64,000 bases of DNA from CAYMAI01 sp964388445 (GCA_964388445.1 CAYMAI010000008.1:62001-126000), one strand, 5' to 3'; positions 53,638 through 62,221 are shown, counted from the stretch's first letter. Numbers and translations: made by a program. Notes: a model not told the origin generated them from the letters alone.

Positions 53638-53717
53638 AAGACGTCACCTCGAACGACCGAAGTTTTATACCGGCGAGGGAGACGGAATGGCGAAAGGAAT
53701 GTTCTGAATCTACGGGG

Positions 53718-53723
53718 TATAAT
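53718..53723 (+). promoter_or_regulatory. -10 box of the toxin-antitoxin operon
   Basis: A perfect TATAAT; expected start near 53730, and the leader has aaaggagtg before the ATG at 53758. No clear -35, as often with autoregulated antitoxin promoters. Confidence 0.5.
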
Positions 53724-53757
53724 ATCCATGATTCCCAGTTCGAAAGGAGTGATTGAA

Positions 53758-53964
53758 ATGGCCGAAGAAAAAATTCAATACATCGTGGATGAGAAAGGCA
53801 AGCCGCGCTCGGTTGTACTCAGCATCGCAGAATATGAGCGCATGCTTGCGAAGCTCGAAGATGCGGATGACGCGCTCGCGCTGGATGAAGCGCGCCGGAA
53901 AACCACGAGCTATACGGATTTCGAGAAAGTAAAGGCTAATCTGAAGAAAGCCGGACGGCTATGA
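53758..53964 (+). CDS. Type II antitoxin, Phd/YefM-like
   Basis: A 68-residue antitoxin-like protein: IQYIVDEKGKPRSVVLSIAEYERMLAKLEDADDALALDEARRK, a short beta-sheet/helix N-terminus with the VVLSIAEYERM helix of the Phd/YefM fold and an acidic, extended C-terminus that would wrap the toxin. The ATG at 53758 has AAAGGAGTG; an in-frame ATG at 53728 sits at the predicted transcription start. Its stop overlaps the toxin start (ATGA), the usual coupling. Confidence 0.85.
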   Translation: MAEEKIQYIVDEKGKPRSVVLSIAEYERMLAKLEDADDALALDEARRKTTSYTDFEKVKANLKKAGRL

Positions 53965-54227
53965 AGTACCCTGTAGCTATTGGTAATCGAGCACTTAAAG
54001 CACTCGAAAAAATCCCGGACAAATTCGTTTTAAAAATCGCCGAAAAAATTGACCAGTTAGCAGACCAGCCGCGTACCATTACTTCCGCAAAAATTAAATC
54101 GAAATCTGGAATAGGGTTTCGTATCCGAGTAGGAGACTACAGAATTCTATATGATGTCGATAACGACTCCAAAATCGTCATTGTTCTCGATATTAAAAAG
54201 CGCGACCAAGCCTACAAGTGCCGATAA
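53961..54227 (+). CDS. RelE/ParE-family toxin
   Basis: An 88-residue toxin with the fold signature of the RelE superfamily: ALKALEKIPDKFVLKIAEKIDQL, then GFRIRVGDYRILYDVDNDSKIVIVLDIKKRDQAYK. The RVGDYRILYD strand and the final KKRDQAYK match RelE mRNA interferases (Arg and C-terminal Tyr/His-type residues). It should cleave mRNA at the ribosome unless bound by the antitoxin. It is AT-richer than neighbours, in keeping with a mobile module. It overlaps the antitoxin by 4 bases. Confidence 0.88.
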   Translation: MKYPVAIGNRALKALEKIPDKFVLKIAEKIDQLADQPRTITSAKIKSKSGIGFRIRVGDYRILYDVDNDSKIVIVLDIKKRDQAYKCR

Positions 54228-54254
54228 AGCCCTAAGGAATGTGGAAATTAGATA

Positions 54255-54560
54255 TCAGATCCTAAAACTGCATTTAGCATTCTTAAATTTCCGCCCTTTT
54301 TTAATTTCCAGCAAAGACAATCCGCTGCAATACTCGAAGACTCGACAAGTTTGCTTCGCGTAATTTTCAAGCCCTTTTCCAGTATCAATTGCTTTTACAT
54401 TGCTTACCCGCATAGCCAACGAACCGATTTCCAAACCTCTATTGATAAGGGAATTGTCGTACCTTTTGGAATATGCTGCTATCGCGGATGAATTAAAGCA
54501 ACCTTCCATATAAAGCAAAACCGCAAAATAATCGATCGCTTCAGTCCATCGATGCGCCAT
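54255..54560 (-). CDS. Small hypothetical protein downstream of ileS
   Basis: A 101-residue, Cys-containing, probably helical protein (WTEAIDYFAVLLYMEGCFNSSAIAAYSKRYDNSLINRGLEIGSLAMRV). The ATG is 3 bases after the ileS stop, and a GGGGTGG inside the ileS end can serve as its SD sequence. Composition is AT-rich compared with ileS, and it abuts the toxin-antitoxin pair, so it may belong to the inserted module. The helical pattern loosely recalls four-helix HEPN-type proteins but lacks the RxxxxH motif. Function unknown. Confidence 0.5.
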   Translation of the reverse strand: MAHRWTEAIDYFAVLLYMEGCFNSSAIAAYSKRYDNSLINRGLEIGSLAMRVSNVKAIDTGKGLENYAKQTCRVFEYCSGLSLLEIKKGRKFKNAKCSFRI

Positions 54561-54562
54561 TT

Positions 54563-57500
54563 TTACACCACCCCAATCCTAAACCTTACCGGATAATCCT
54601 CTATCTCCGTTTCGACGACGCCGTCGCCTTCAAGCGCGTCCACCGCGAGCCAGCCCGTCGCGAGGACTTCCCCCTTGACGTATGCGAGGTTCGATTCGAT
54701 GTCGGCCGCGATTTCGGGAGAGAGCGAGATTTCCACGCTTATCCGCGCTTCATAATTCAAATCCAGTTCCTTCCGTCGCGTCTGGATGCGGTTCACGAGT
54801 TCGCGCGCCCTGCCCTCGGCGATTAGCTCCGGCGTCAGATGAACATCGAGTACGACGAGCAGTTCCGGCGAGGCTTGGCATATCGTGCCTTCTTGCTCGA
54901 TTATTGCCACTTCGATTTCGGTTTTCAAAACGTACGCGCCGATACCATCCACGCCAGTGTCCACGCCTTCGCCGCCCGGCAGGTCAAGCGCCACTTTTCC
55001 GTCGCGTTCGAGCGTGGCGATAAATCCCGCGACGTCTTCCACACCTTCGACGGCAGCTTTCACCTTCGGTAGCAGTTTGCCGAGCCGCGGCCCTGCGACT
55101 GGAAAATTAAGCTTCAGCTTGCGGGTTACGAATTCAGCCTGGTCGCTCGCCCAAGCGATTTCCTTTACGTTCAGTTCCTCCGCGATTATTTCTTCGTACG
55201 CAGAGAGCCTGTCTTTCATCCCGGCGTCCGTCGAAATCAGCGTCGCTTTTGAAAGCGGCTGGCGGATTTTCACTTTACCTATCGAACGCGCGCTGCGTCC
55301 AAGGTTCACCGCCGTCAAAACGTCCGCCATATCGCGGTCGATTTGCTCGTCCACAGCGGATAGGTCGGCAACCGGCCATGCTTCGAGATGCACGCTGTCC
55401 GCCGCGCCGACGATGCGGCCCGCCGCGAGATTCTGGAAAATCGCCTCGCTCAAGAACGGGATGAACGGCGCACACATTTTGGACATCCCGACCAGCACTT
55501 TATATAGCGTCTGATAAGCCGCCCATTTTTCCGCGTTCTTTTCGCTCTGCCAAAACCTGCGCCTGCTGCGCCGCAAATACCAATTCGAAAGATGGTCGAC
55601 GAATTCAATTAGCGCGTCCGTGCATTCGGTGATGCGATAGGTTTCGAGATTTTTCGTGACTTTGTCCAGCGTAAGTTGAAACCTGCCGAGTATCCACTTA
55701 TCGAGTACGCTCAAATCCGCGTCCGAATTGGCATGCTCTGCCGGGTCGAAACCGTCGATGTTCGCGTATATCGAAAAGAAGCTATACACGTTGTAAAGCG
55801 GAATCAGAAACGCCTGCTGGCTTTCGCGCACGGCGCGCTCGGACAGCCGTATCGGGCCGAGCGGCTGCGCCTGAAAGAAATACCACCTCGCCGCGTCCGC
55901 GCCCTGCTTTTCGACGACGTCCATCAAGTCAACCGCATTGCCGAGCCGCTTGCTCATCTTCCTTCCTTGCTCGTCCAGCACGTGGCCGTTCGCGATGCAC
56001 ACTCGATATGCCGGCGGTTTTTCGCCGACGATTTTGCCATCCGAATCGCCTGCCCCGATTGCGGCGTATCTTTGAAACTCAGGGTCGTTCGCGAGAAAAG
56101 TGCCGATAACTTGAAGCGTAAAAAACCAGCCGCGAGTTTGGTCGATGCCTTCCGCTATGAAATCGGCCGGCCACCAGTCGGTTATCGGAAATTCGCTTTG
56201 CTCGAACGGAAAATGCACTTGCGCGTACGGCATCGAGCCCGAATCGAACCAGCAGTCGATAACTTCCGGTACGCGCCGCCACGCTCCGCCCTCGCCGTCC
56301 TCCCACGTGAATTCGTCGATGAACGGGCGATGCGGGTCGAATTTACTCACGTCGTAAAAATCGTCCGGCGCGTCTTTGCCTGCCGCTTCGAAAAGCTCGG
56401 CATAGCTTCCGAATGCTTTAAGTTCGCCCGTTTTGTCGTTCACCCACACGGGAATCGGAGTGCCCCAATAGCGATTGCGGCTTATCGCCCAATCGATTAT
56501 GTTTTCAAGCCAATTTCCCATTCGGCCGTCGCGCACATGCTCGGGCCGCCATTCGACCGCTTTGTTCGCCGCGACAAGTTCGTCCTTTATCGCGGTGGTC
56601 TTGAAAAACCACGAGTCTATTGCGTAATAGATGAGCGGCGTTTCATGCCGCCAGCAGTACGGATATTGGTGCAAATATTTTTCGCTTTTGAAAAGCAATC
56701 CGCGATACTTAAGGTCGGTGATTACATCCGGGTCAACGCCTTCGCCCTGCCCGAAGTTTTTGATGAGCTTGCCTTTCCACGCTTCGTGCTTCGCTTCGAC
56801 TTCCGGCATAAGTCCGCCGTCGGGTTTCACCGCGCATATCACCGGCAAATCGTATTGCATTCCGATTTTATAGTCGTCTTCGCCGAATGCCGGCGCGATG
56901 TGCACGATGCCCGTGCCGTCCTCTGTCGTCACGAAATCGCCGAGCGTCGCATACCAGCAATCTTTCCCGCCGCTCCCCATGTAATCGTATAGCGGAATAT
57001 ATTTGACGCGTTCCAGCTCCCGCCCTTTGAATTCCGCCAGCACCTCGCATTCGTCAAGTCCGAATGCTGCGAGAAGAGGTTTTGCGAGTATCAGCTTTTC
57101 GTTTCCGGCCTTTTCGTCCACGCGGGCGACCAGCACGTAATCCACGTCCGGATGCACGCACACGGCCACGTTCGATAACAGCGTCCAAGGCGTCGTCGTC
57201 CATACGAGGAAACTCATATCTTCCGACGTTTCCACGCCGCCGATTTTTTGTCCCGGCACGATTTTCATTCGCACGGTTATGGACGGGTCTTTCACTTCCT
57301 TATAGTTTTGGGCAACCTCGTGACTCGAAAGCGATGTGCCGCAAAGCGGACAAAACGGCAGAATTTTGTGTCCCTTGTATAGAAGACCTCGACTAAACAT
57401 CCTGCTTAAAATCCACCAAACGGATTCTATGTAGCGGTTGTCCATCGTAAAATACGCGTCTTCGGTGTCCAGCCAGAATCCGATGCGATGCGTCTGACGC

Positions 57501-57919
57501 ACCCATTCCTCCGTATATTCGACCACGCTTTCTTTGCAAAGCGAATTGAAATGCGCAATAGATTCATTTGCCGTATCTTTTAGCGCTTCGATTTCGGATT
57601 TTTCGGTAAGTCCAAGCCGCTTTTCCATTTCGATTTCGACCGGCAGCCCGTGGCAGTCCCAGCCGGCCTTGCGCTTGACGTGATAGCCCTGCATCGTTCG
57701 AAACCGCGGAAACAAATCCTTGATAATGCGCGTGAGCATGTTGCCGATGTGCGGGTTGTTGTTCGCTGTCGGCGGCCCTTCGTAGAAAATATATTTGCCG
57801 CGCGGCGAATCCTTGGAAACCGATCGCGCAAAAACGTTTCTATCGCGCCAAAGCTCCATAAATTCCCGGTCGAGCGCCGGAAAATTATAGCTTGTATCCA
57901 CACGGCCGAACTTCTTCAT
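54563..57919 (-). CDS. ileS: Isoleucyl-tRNA synthetase (type 2, eukaryote-like)
   Basis: An 1118-residue class Ia synthetase charging tRNA-Ile. The HIGH motif is HIGN (PHIGNMLTRIIKD), KMSKS is KMSKR (GRKMSKRLGNAVDLMD), and GWDCHGLPVE and the CPLCGTSLSSHEVA editing-domain boundary are typical. The length and the KMSKR form place it in the type-2 group found in eukaryotes and some bacteria. This group is generally less sensitive to mupirocin. The ATG follows GAGG. A terminator lies 40 bases upstream, so the gene needs a promoter inside that gap, or read-through from the tRNA. Confidence 0.96.
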   Translation of the reverse strand: MKKFGRVDTSYNFPALDREFMELWRDRNVFARSVSKDSPRGKYIFYEGPPTANNNPHIGNMLTRIIKDLFPRFRTMQGYHVKRKAGWDCHGLPVEIEMEKRLGLTEKSEIEALKDTANESIAHFNSLCKESVVEYTEEWVRQTHRIGFWLDTEDAYFTMDNRYIESVWWILSRMFSRGLLYKGHKILPFCPLCGTSLSSHEVAQNYKEVKDPSITVRMKIVPGQKIGGVETSEDMSFLVWTTTPWTLLSNVAVCVHPDVDYVLVARVDEKAGNEKLILAKPLLAAFGLDECEVLAEFKGRELERVKYIPLYDYMGSGGKDCWYATLGDFVTTEDGTGIVHIAPAFGEDDYKIGMQYDLPVICAVKPDGGLMPEVEAKHEAWKGKLIKNFGQGEGVDPDVITDLKYRGLLFKSEKYLHQYPYCWRHETPLIYYAIDSWFFKTTAIKDELVAANKAVEWRPEHVRDGRMGNWLENIIDWAISRNRYWGTPIPVWVNDKTGELKAFGSYAELFEAAGKDAPDDFYDVSKFDPHRPFIDEFTWEDGEGGAWRRVPEVIDCWFDSGSMPYAQVHFPFEQSEFPITDWWPADFIAEGIDQTRGWFFTLQVIGTFLANDPEFQRYAAIGAGDSDGKIVGEKPPAYRVCIANGHVLDEQGRKMSKRLGNAVDLMDVVEKQGADAARWYFFQAQPLGPIRLSERAVRESQQAFLIPLYNVYSFFSIYANIDGFDPAEHANSDADLSVLDKWILGRFQLTLDKVTKNLETYRITECTDALIEFVDHLSNWYLRRSRRRFWQSEKNAEKWAAYQTLYKVLVGMSKMCAPFIPFLSEAIFQNLAAGRIVGAADSVHLEAWPVADLSAVDEQIDRDMADVLTAVNLGRSARSIGKVKIRQPLSKATLISTDAGMKDRLSAYEEIIAEELNVKEIAWASDQAEFVTRKLKLNFPVAGPRLGKLLPKVKAAVEGVEDVAGFIATLERDGKVALDLPGGEGVDTGVDGIGAYVLKTEIEVAIIEQEGTICQASPELLVVLDVHLTPELIAEGRARELVNRIQTRRKELDLNYEARISVEISLSPEIAADIESNLAYVKGEVLATGWLAVDALEGDGVVETEIEDYPVRFRIGVV

Positions 57920-57958
57920 GTCAATCCTCGCATCTCAATTTGGAAATGCACTTAAACG

Positions 57959-58003
57959 AAAAAAAAACGGGGCGTCCGCGTATCGCTACGTCAGGACACC
58001 CCG
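57959..58003 (-). terminator. Rho-independent terminator after tRNA-Leu
   Basis: On the minus strand CGGGGTGTCC (57994-58003) pairs with GGACGCCCCG (57968-57977), ten pairs including one G-T, followed by nine T (57959-57967). It separates tRNA-Leu from ileS. Confidence 0.88.
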
Positions 58004-58016
58004 ATGATTGCAGTCT

Positions 58017-58100
58017 TGCCGGAGACCGGACTCGAACCGGTACGGGAAAAATCCCGAGGGATTTTAAGTCCCTTGCGTCTGCCAATTCCGCCACCCCGGC
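58017..58100 (-). tRNA. tRNA-Leu (anticodon UAA)
   Basis: An 84-base class II tRNA. Acceptor arms GCCGGGG/CTCCGGC pair with one G-T. The anticodon loop CTTAAAA sits in a GGGA/TCCC stem, giving UAA. A long variable arm (CGGGATTTTTCCCG) and the TTCGAGT T-loop are present. The CCA end is not encoded. It lies 26 bases downstream of the S1-domain gene and is followed by a strong terminator. Confidence 0.95.
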
Positions 58101-58126
58101 GCTTTACGACAGACGCCGTATGCGGA

Positions 58127-58588
58127 CTATCGCTTCTTTTTCATTCCTCCACGCTTCGCTTCGATGCTCCGCTTTAAATCGAGGTTGTTTTCGTTGGAAT
58201 CCTTCTTGAAGTTCTTGAGCATTCCCTCGAAGTCGGGCGAAGTTCTGCCGTCTGCGAGAAAGTTTATGTTGGGCGGCTCGCCCAGAAACATGTCCACGTT
58301 TTCCCTTAGCTCTTCCCTTGGGTCGGGCAAGGGCGGTTTGGTGTAATCAAGGTTCATCGCCTGTTTGATTGACAGCTCGATGCGGCCGTCATCCTGGATG
58401 GACAGCACCTTGACCTTCACCTTCTGGTTGGGTTTGACTGCGCTGTGGATGTCCTTAACGTAGTTGTCACTAATCTCGCTGATGTGCACGAGCCCTTTCT
58501 TTCCGTTCTGTAGCCAAACGAACGCGCCGAAATTCCGTATTTCTGCTATACGGCCCTGCACCACATCACTGCTAATAATTGTCGTCAT
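58127..58588 (-). CDS. S1 RNA-binding domain protein (YugI/GSP13-like)
   Basis: A 153-residue protein with one N-terminal S1 domain (about 6-75): VVQGRIAEIRNFGAFVWLQNGKKGLVHISEISDNYVKD, then VKVKVLSIQDDGRIELSIKQ. A charged, lysine-rich tail ends GGMKKKR. Such single-S1 proteins bind RNA or the ribosome and act in general stress. The ATG at 58588 is 8 bases from GGGGGTGA; another ATG two codons upstream is too close to that site. It is transcribed from a near-consensus promoter, and tRNA-Leu follows. Confidence 0.9.
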   Translation of the reverse strand: MTTIISSDVVQGRIAEIRNFGAFVWLQNGKKGLVHISEISDNYVKDIHSAVKPNQKVKVKVLSIQDDGRIELSIKQAMNLDYTKPPLPDPREELRENVDMFLGEPPNINFLADGRTSPDFEGMLKNFKKDSNENNLDLKRSIEAKRGGMKKKR

Positions 58589-58650
58589 CCCCATATCACC
58601 CCCTTTTGTCCCCGGTCGGGAACGCAGGAGTCTGCCAGATAGAGCCAATC

Positions 58651-58678
58651 ATTATACGACGCTATCCGGCTATGTCAA
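58651..58678 (-). promoter_or_regulatory. Sigma70-type promoter of the S1-domain gene and tRNA-Leu
   Basis: On the minus strand a perfect TTGACA (58673-58678) and TATAAT (58651-58656) are separated by 16 bases. The start is expected near 58644, giving a leader of about 55 bases. Confidence 0.88.
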
Positions 58679-58750
58679 GAAAAATAGATTGATACCGAAC
58701 ATTGCGCGCTTAAATCCGTCCATTGACGGATGCGGCTTCGGCGGCGGGCG

Positions 58751-60181
58751 CTAGCTTCCGGCGGCTTTGAGTACGGCCACTTCACCTTGCCTCGCATAGT
58801 CTATGGCTTCGCCGAGAATCCTCGCCGCCTCGCCCGGCGAGTGAAACCCCATCGAGTTTTCCGCGGCGACGAAGTCCAGCCTCCATTGCGCTTTTCTGTG
58901 CAGGTCCATCGCTTCATTCAATGAATCATCGGTCGCTCCCGCTTCACGCGCGGCTTTGATCGATTCGACAAGTTCGAGCGTTGCCTGCTCTCCGCGATGC
59001 AACAGCTCGGCGGTTCTGTCTTGAATCGTTTCGGCGCGAGCCAAAAGCTCAGATTCCGGAAACGAGTGACAGACCTGACAGCTACGGGAAATATTGAGTA
59101 GCGGACTGCGAACATGATGGTCGCTGACTTTGATTGCCCCTTCCCGGATGTACGGCATATGGCAGTCCGCGCATGCCACGCCGCTTCTCGAATGCACGCC
59201 CGTACTCCACATTTCGAATTCGGGATGTTGCGCCTTTAGCATCAGAGCCCCCGAATCCGGATGCGTCCAATCTTTGTGGCCGACTTCGTCGTAGTATTTT
59301 TCTGCGTCTTCCATCCTTAGCCCGTTATGCCAAGGATAGGTCAAATATTTTCCGTCGCCTTTGAAGTAATACTCGACGTGGCACTGCCCGCACACGAAAC
59401 TGCGCATTTCTTGACGCGACGCCAGCTTGTTCGCGTCGTATGTTCCCTTTTTGCCTTCCTTTCTCCATCTTTCAATGCTCGGCATTTGCGGCACCGGATA
59501 GTCCGATGCGGCCAGCGCGGCGATTCCGTTAACGAATCCGGGGCGGGTGATTCGCAGAGCCATCGATTCCGGGTCGTGACAGTCCACGCATGAAATCGGA
59601 TGTGTCACCAATTTGTGCGCTTCTTCATACGGCATCGCGTTCACGATTTCGAATCCCTTCATTATCTGCTCCTGCCTTCCGCCGCCCGGCAGAGCTTCTT
59701 TTCCCTTGGTCAGGTATGCGGGAAGAACCGACGAGTGACAGTGTAGGCACGCGCCGGGCTGTTTGAAATCCGTTACGCGCAATGTTTCTTCCTGGTCCTG
59801 AAGCATGTATGCGTGACCGCGTTCTTCCCGATAATCCACGCTGAACGCATACCCCTTGAAAAGCGTACGCCAAACCGGGAACTCGTCCAGCTTTTGAAAC
59901 GCCTCGCTTCCGCCGTGCTTTGTCCTTTCAATATCGACTGTCCGCTTGTAGCTGTCGTACTGCCGCGGAAAATTCTTTCCCCATTCCGCCGGGTCGATTG
60001 TGTCTTCCGTCAGATGCACAAGCTCGACCGCGACGCGCTGGCCTTCCGCTTTCCGGGTGGCGATGTTCTCGCGCAGCATCATTACCCCGACGGTGCCCGC
60101 CGCGACGATAAATACGGTCAAAGCGTAAAGCCAAAGCGATACGCCGGCCCGATGCTTTCCGTTTCCCTTTTCCGTTCCCAT
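58751..60181 (-). CDS. nrfA: Cytochrome c nitrite reductase, catalytic subunit (CxxCH-type)
   Basis: A 476-residue periplasmic pentaheme enzyme reducing nitrite to ammonium. An N-terminal membrane segment (about 14-34) is kept. Five heme sites are seen: CLHCH (145-149), CVDCH (198-202), CGQCH (264-268), CADCH (337-341) and CQVCH (368-372). The active-site KAQHPE and the calcium-side CGQCHVEYYF are conserved. The first heme, which carries the catalytic iron, has CxxCH, whereas classical NrfA has CxxCK with lysine as ligand. The ATG follows GAGGTAAAG, and the gene starts 12 bases after nrfH. Confidence 0.95.
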   Translation of the reverse strand: MGTEKGNGKHRAGVSLWLYALTVFIVAAGTVGVMMLRENIATRKAEGQRVAVELVHLTEDTIDPAEWGKNFPRQYDSYKRTVDIERTKHGGSEAFQKLDEFPVWRTLFKGYAFSVDYREERGHAYMLQDQEETLRVTDFKQPGACLHCHSSVLPAYLTKGKEALPGGGRQEQIMKGFEIVNAMPYEEAHKLVTHPISCVDCHDPESMALRITRPGFVNGIAALAASDYPVPQMPSIERWRKEGKKGTYDANKLASRQEMRSFVCGQCHVEYYFKGDGKYLTYPWHNGLRMEDAEKYYDEVGHKDWTHPDSGALMLKAQHPEFEMWSTGVHSRSGVACADCHMPYIREGAIKVSDHHVRSPLLNISRSCQVCHSFPESELLARAETIQDRTAELLHRGEQATLELVESIKAAREAGATDDSLNEAMDLHRKAQWRLDFVAAENSMGFHSPGEAARILGEAIDYARQGEVAVLKAAGS

Positions 60182-60193
60182 TTCTTTACCTCG

Positions 60194-60655
60194 TTACCTT
60201 GCGGAGTCGTGACCGACGCCCGCGTGACATCTCAAACAATCGAAATCGCCGCCGGCGTGAGCCGTAATTTCGCTAACGAATTCGCCGTGACATCGTATGC
60301 AGTTGTGGAGAACGATATCCTCGTTTCGTTTGCGTATTTGAATCGGCTCGTGGAAATTTTGAAGCGTGAATGCCTTCGAATGGTGATAACCGTTTTCCGC
60401 TTTCGTATAATATTTGCCCAGAAAATCGTGCGGAGTGTGGCAGTCGTTGCAGGTCGCCGCCGCCTTGTGGCTTCCATGCTGCCAGCCATCGAACTGCGGG
60501 CGCATAATGTGGCAGTTGACGCACGCTTGCGGGTCGCTCGATAGATACGAATAACCCTTCGCGTAATAAAACGTGTAGCCGCCCATCCCCGCGAATATGC
60601 CAAACAGGCAAGAGAGGATGAGTCCCGGCACTCCCAGTTTTACGCCACCGAACAC
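60194..60655 (-). CDS. nrfH: Cytochrome c nitrite reductase, membrane tetraheme subunit
   Basis: A 153-residue NapC/NrfH-family quinol dehydrogenase. One membrane helix (about 7-30) precedes four CxxCH sites at about 45, 69, 119 and 140; the first is CVNCHIM, with the CxxCHxM methionine seen in NrfH. It takes electrons from menaquinol and passes them to NrfA. A GTG at 60655, 7 bases after GGAAGG, gives the right N-terminus. The longer reading from 60769 adds 38 residues with no SD sequence. Same operon as nrfA. Confidence 0.94.
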   Translation of the reverse strand: MFGGVKLGVPGLILSCLFGIFAGMGGYTFYYAKGYSYLSSDPQACVNCHIMRPQFDGWQHGSHKAAATCNDCHTPHDFLGKYYTKAENGYHHSKAFTLQNFHEPIQIRKRNEDIVLHNCIRCHGEFVSEITAHAGGDFDCLRCHAGVGHDSAR

Positions 60656-60912
60656 CGAACAGCCTTCCAAAAAGGCCCGCAGCCTAATCGAACAAGAACT
60701 TCGGACCGCGGCGGTAAGCCGCGGAACCGCAACAATATAACAACCATCGATATGGCTCGATTTATTCAAAATAGGCGCGATTAAAATGCTTGTTACCGAA
60801 GTTACAATGAACCCGTGCGGAGCATATCCGCATTACGGTCTGGTATCTTTCGCTTTATCGTGCTGGCGACCGCACGATAGTTGTGTTACACTCGGCTTCC
60901 GGTGAATCCTTT

Positions 60913-61314
60913 ATGACTCCAAAACAAACATCAGGCTTCGGCACGTCCGCGTGGGGTCCGAAGCGGGTCTTCCTTGTCCATTTCAACGAATCCGAGGCGC
61001 GCGAACTTGCTTCAAGGATTTCTGGTCTGGGACTTTATGTGGAATTCGAGGCGATTGACGGCGGCCGCGCCGTGAAATCAGTGGTAGCGTTCAATCCCAA
61101 TCTCGTCGTTATATCGCTATCCAGATTGCCCTCCCACGGACGCGCTACCGCCGACGGCATTTCTTCAGGCAAAAAAACCGGCCATATTCCGATTCTGTTT
61201 TCGGGCGGTAATCCCGAAGCCGTCGAAAAAGCAAAATCATCGTTTCCCGGGGCGGTATGTTGCCGGGAGGAATTGCTCGAACCGACCGTAAAACACATGC
61301 TCGGTCTTAAGTAA
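60913..61314 (+). CDS. Pseudo-receiver (CheY-like) protein lacking the phospho-Asp
   Basis: A 133-residue protein with receiver-like layout: VFLVHFNESEARELASRISGLGLYVEFEAIDGGRAVKSVVAFNPNLVVISLSRLPSHG, then TGHIPILFSGGNPEAVEKAKS. The strand that normally ends in the phosphorylated Asp reads LVVISLS, and the acidic pair after strand 1 is missing, so it cannot work as a phosphorylated regulator in the usual way. No output domain or sensor kinase is adjacent. The ATG at 60913 has no strong SD sequence. It could be an adaptor or signalling relic. Confidence 0.65.
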   Translation: MTPKQTSGFGTSAWGPKRVFLVHFNESEARELASRISGLGLYVEFEAIDGGRAVKSVVAFNPNLVVISLSRLPSHGRATADGISSGKKTGHIPILFSGGNPEAVEKAKSSFPGAVCCREELLEPTVKHMLGLK

Positions 61315-61391
61315 AGCTCGAAATATCGGCAAATCGCCGATATTTATCAAGAAACCCTGTCGAAAAGAAAAAGTTTCCCTCCGAAATAATC

Positions 61392-62099
61392 TCAAAAAGC
61401 CCAACCTATTGAAAACGCATCCAGCATGCAAACTAGGAGCGGCGTAATCAGCAAGCCCGGCGTCATATTCGTCGCTCTCGTTTTAACGGCATCCAACAAT
61501 CCCAAGCCGATTACGATTAGCATAAACCCGCCGCAAGCGGAAAGTTCGGAAATAATGCCTTCCGATACGTGTACGGACAAAGCGCCTGCGGCAAAGGTAA
61601 GCGCCCCCTGCACCACGAGAACGGTAATAGCAGAAAACCACACTCCGATTCCCAATCCCGCTGAGAGCGCCGCGCTCGCTACGCCATCGAGAAGCGATTT
61701 TATTGCAAGCGTTTTATAACCCATTCCGAGACCGTCTTCGAATGAGCCAAGAACGGTCATCGGCCCGACACAGAACAGAATCGAAGCGGCCATATATCCT
61801 TCCACGAATCGCGAATGCAGGCCATCTTTTGCGAAACGATTTCGAAGAAACGTGCCGGCATATTCGAGCCGCGCGTCCAGATTCAATGCGCATCCGATAA
61901 TGGTTCCGATAACAATTCCGCCGAGTGGAACAAGTATGTTGGCCGACTTTAGCCCCATCGAAATCCCGTAAACTATCGTTACCGCGCCCAAAGAAGCAAG
62001 AAGAACGGCGCGCGTGCCTTCTTTCAGGCCGCCGCCCGCGGCGATTCCCGCGGCCGAGCCGATGGTAATCGCGCCTATATTGATTAGCGTACCTATCAA
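61392..62099 (-). CDS. DUF554 family membrane protein
   Basis: A 235-residue polytopic membrane protein of the DUF554 (YdfK/YqgA) family. It starts MIGTLINIGAITIGSAAGI and has conserved segments GAVTIVYGISMGLKS, LGGIVIGTIIG, FCVGPMTVLGSFEDGL and KTLAIKSLLDGVAS. Seven or so membrane helices. The function of the family is not established; a transport role has been suggested. No operon partner. Divergent from the PKD lipoprotein gene. Confidence 0.88.
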   Translation of the reverse strand: MIGTLINIGAITIGSAAGIAAGGGLKEGTRAVLLASLGAVTIVYGISMGLKSANILVPLGGIVIGTIIGCALNLDARLEYAGTFLRNRFAKDGLHSRFVEGYMAASILFCVGPMTVLGSFEDGLGMGYKTLAIKSLLDGVASAALSAGLGIGVWFSAITVLVVQGALTFAAGALSVHVSEGIISELSACGGFMLIVIGLGLLDAVKTRATNMTPGLLITPLLVCMLDAFSIGWAF

Positions 62100-62176
62100 G
62101 CGAATTAAGTTTACACGACCTGGCGGGCTCCGAAAATGAAATTTTCCGGCGAGTGTCCGATTTATATACTTTAAGG

Positions 62177-62182
62177 TATAAT
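62177..62182 (+). promoter_or_regulatory. -10 box of the PKD/IPT lipoprotein gene
   Basis: A perfect TATAAT (62177-62182) preceded by aagg. The leader of about 35 bases carries ggtggggag before the TTG at 62222. No clear -35. Confidence 0.45.
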
Positions 62183-62221
62183 CTAGCCGGCTTCATTTTC
62201 ATACCGAAGGTGGGGAGTGCC

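Noticed and set aside
55676..56992. 438-codon open frame on the plus strand
   Set aside because: Fully antisense to ileS, no SD sequence and shadow-type composition.
57920..57958. T-box leader for ileS
   Set aside because: Only 40 bases before the start and no T-box sequence; the nearby hairpin belongs to the tRNA transcript.
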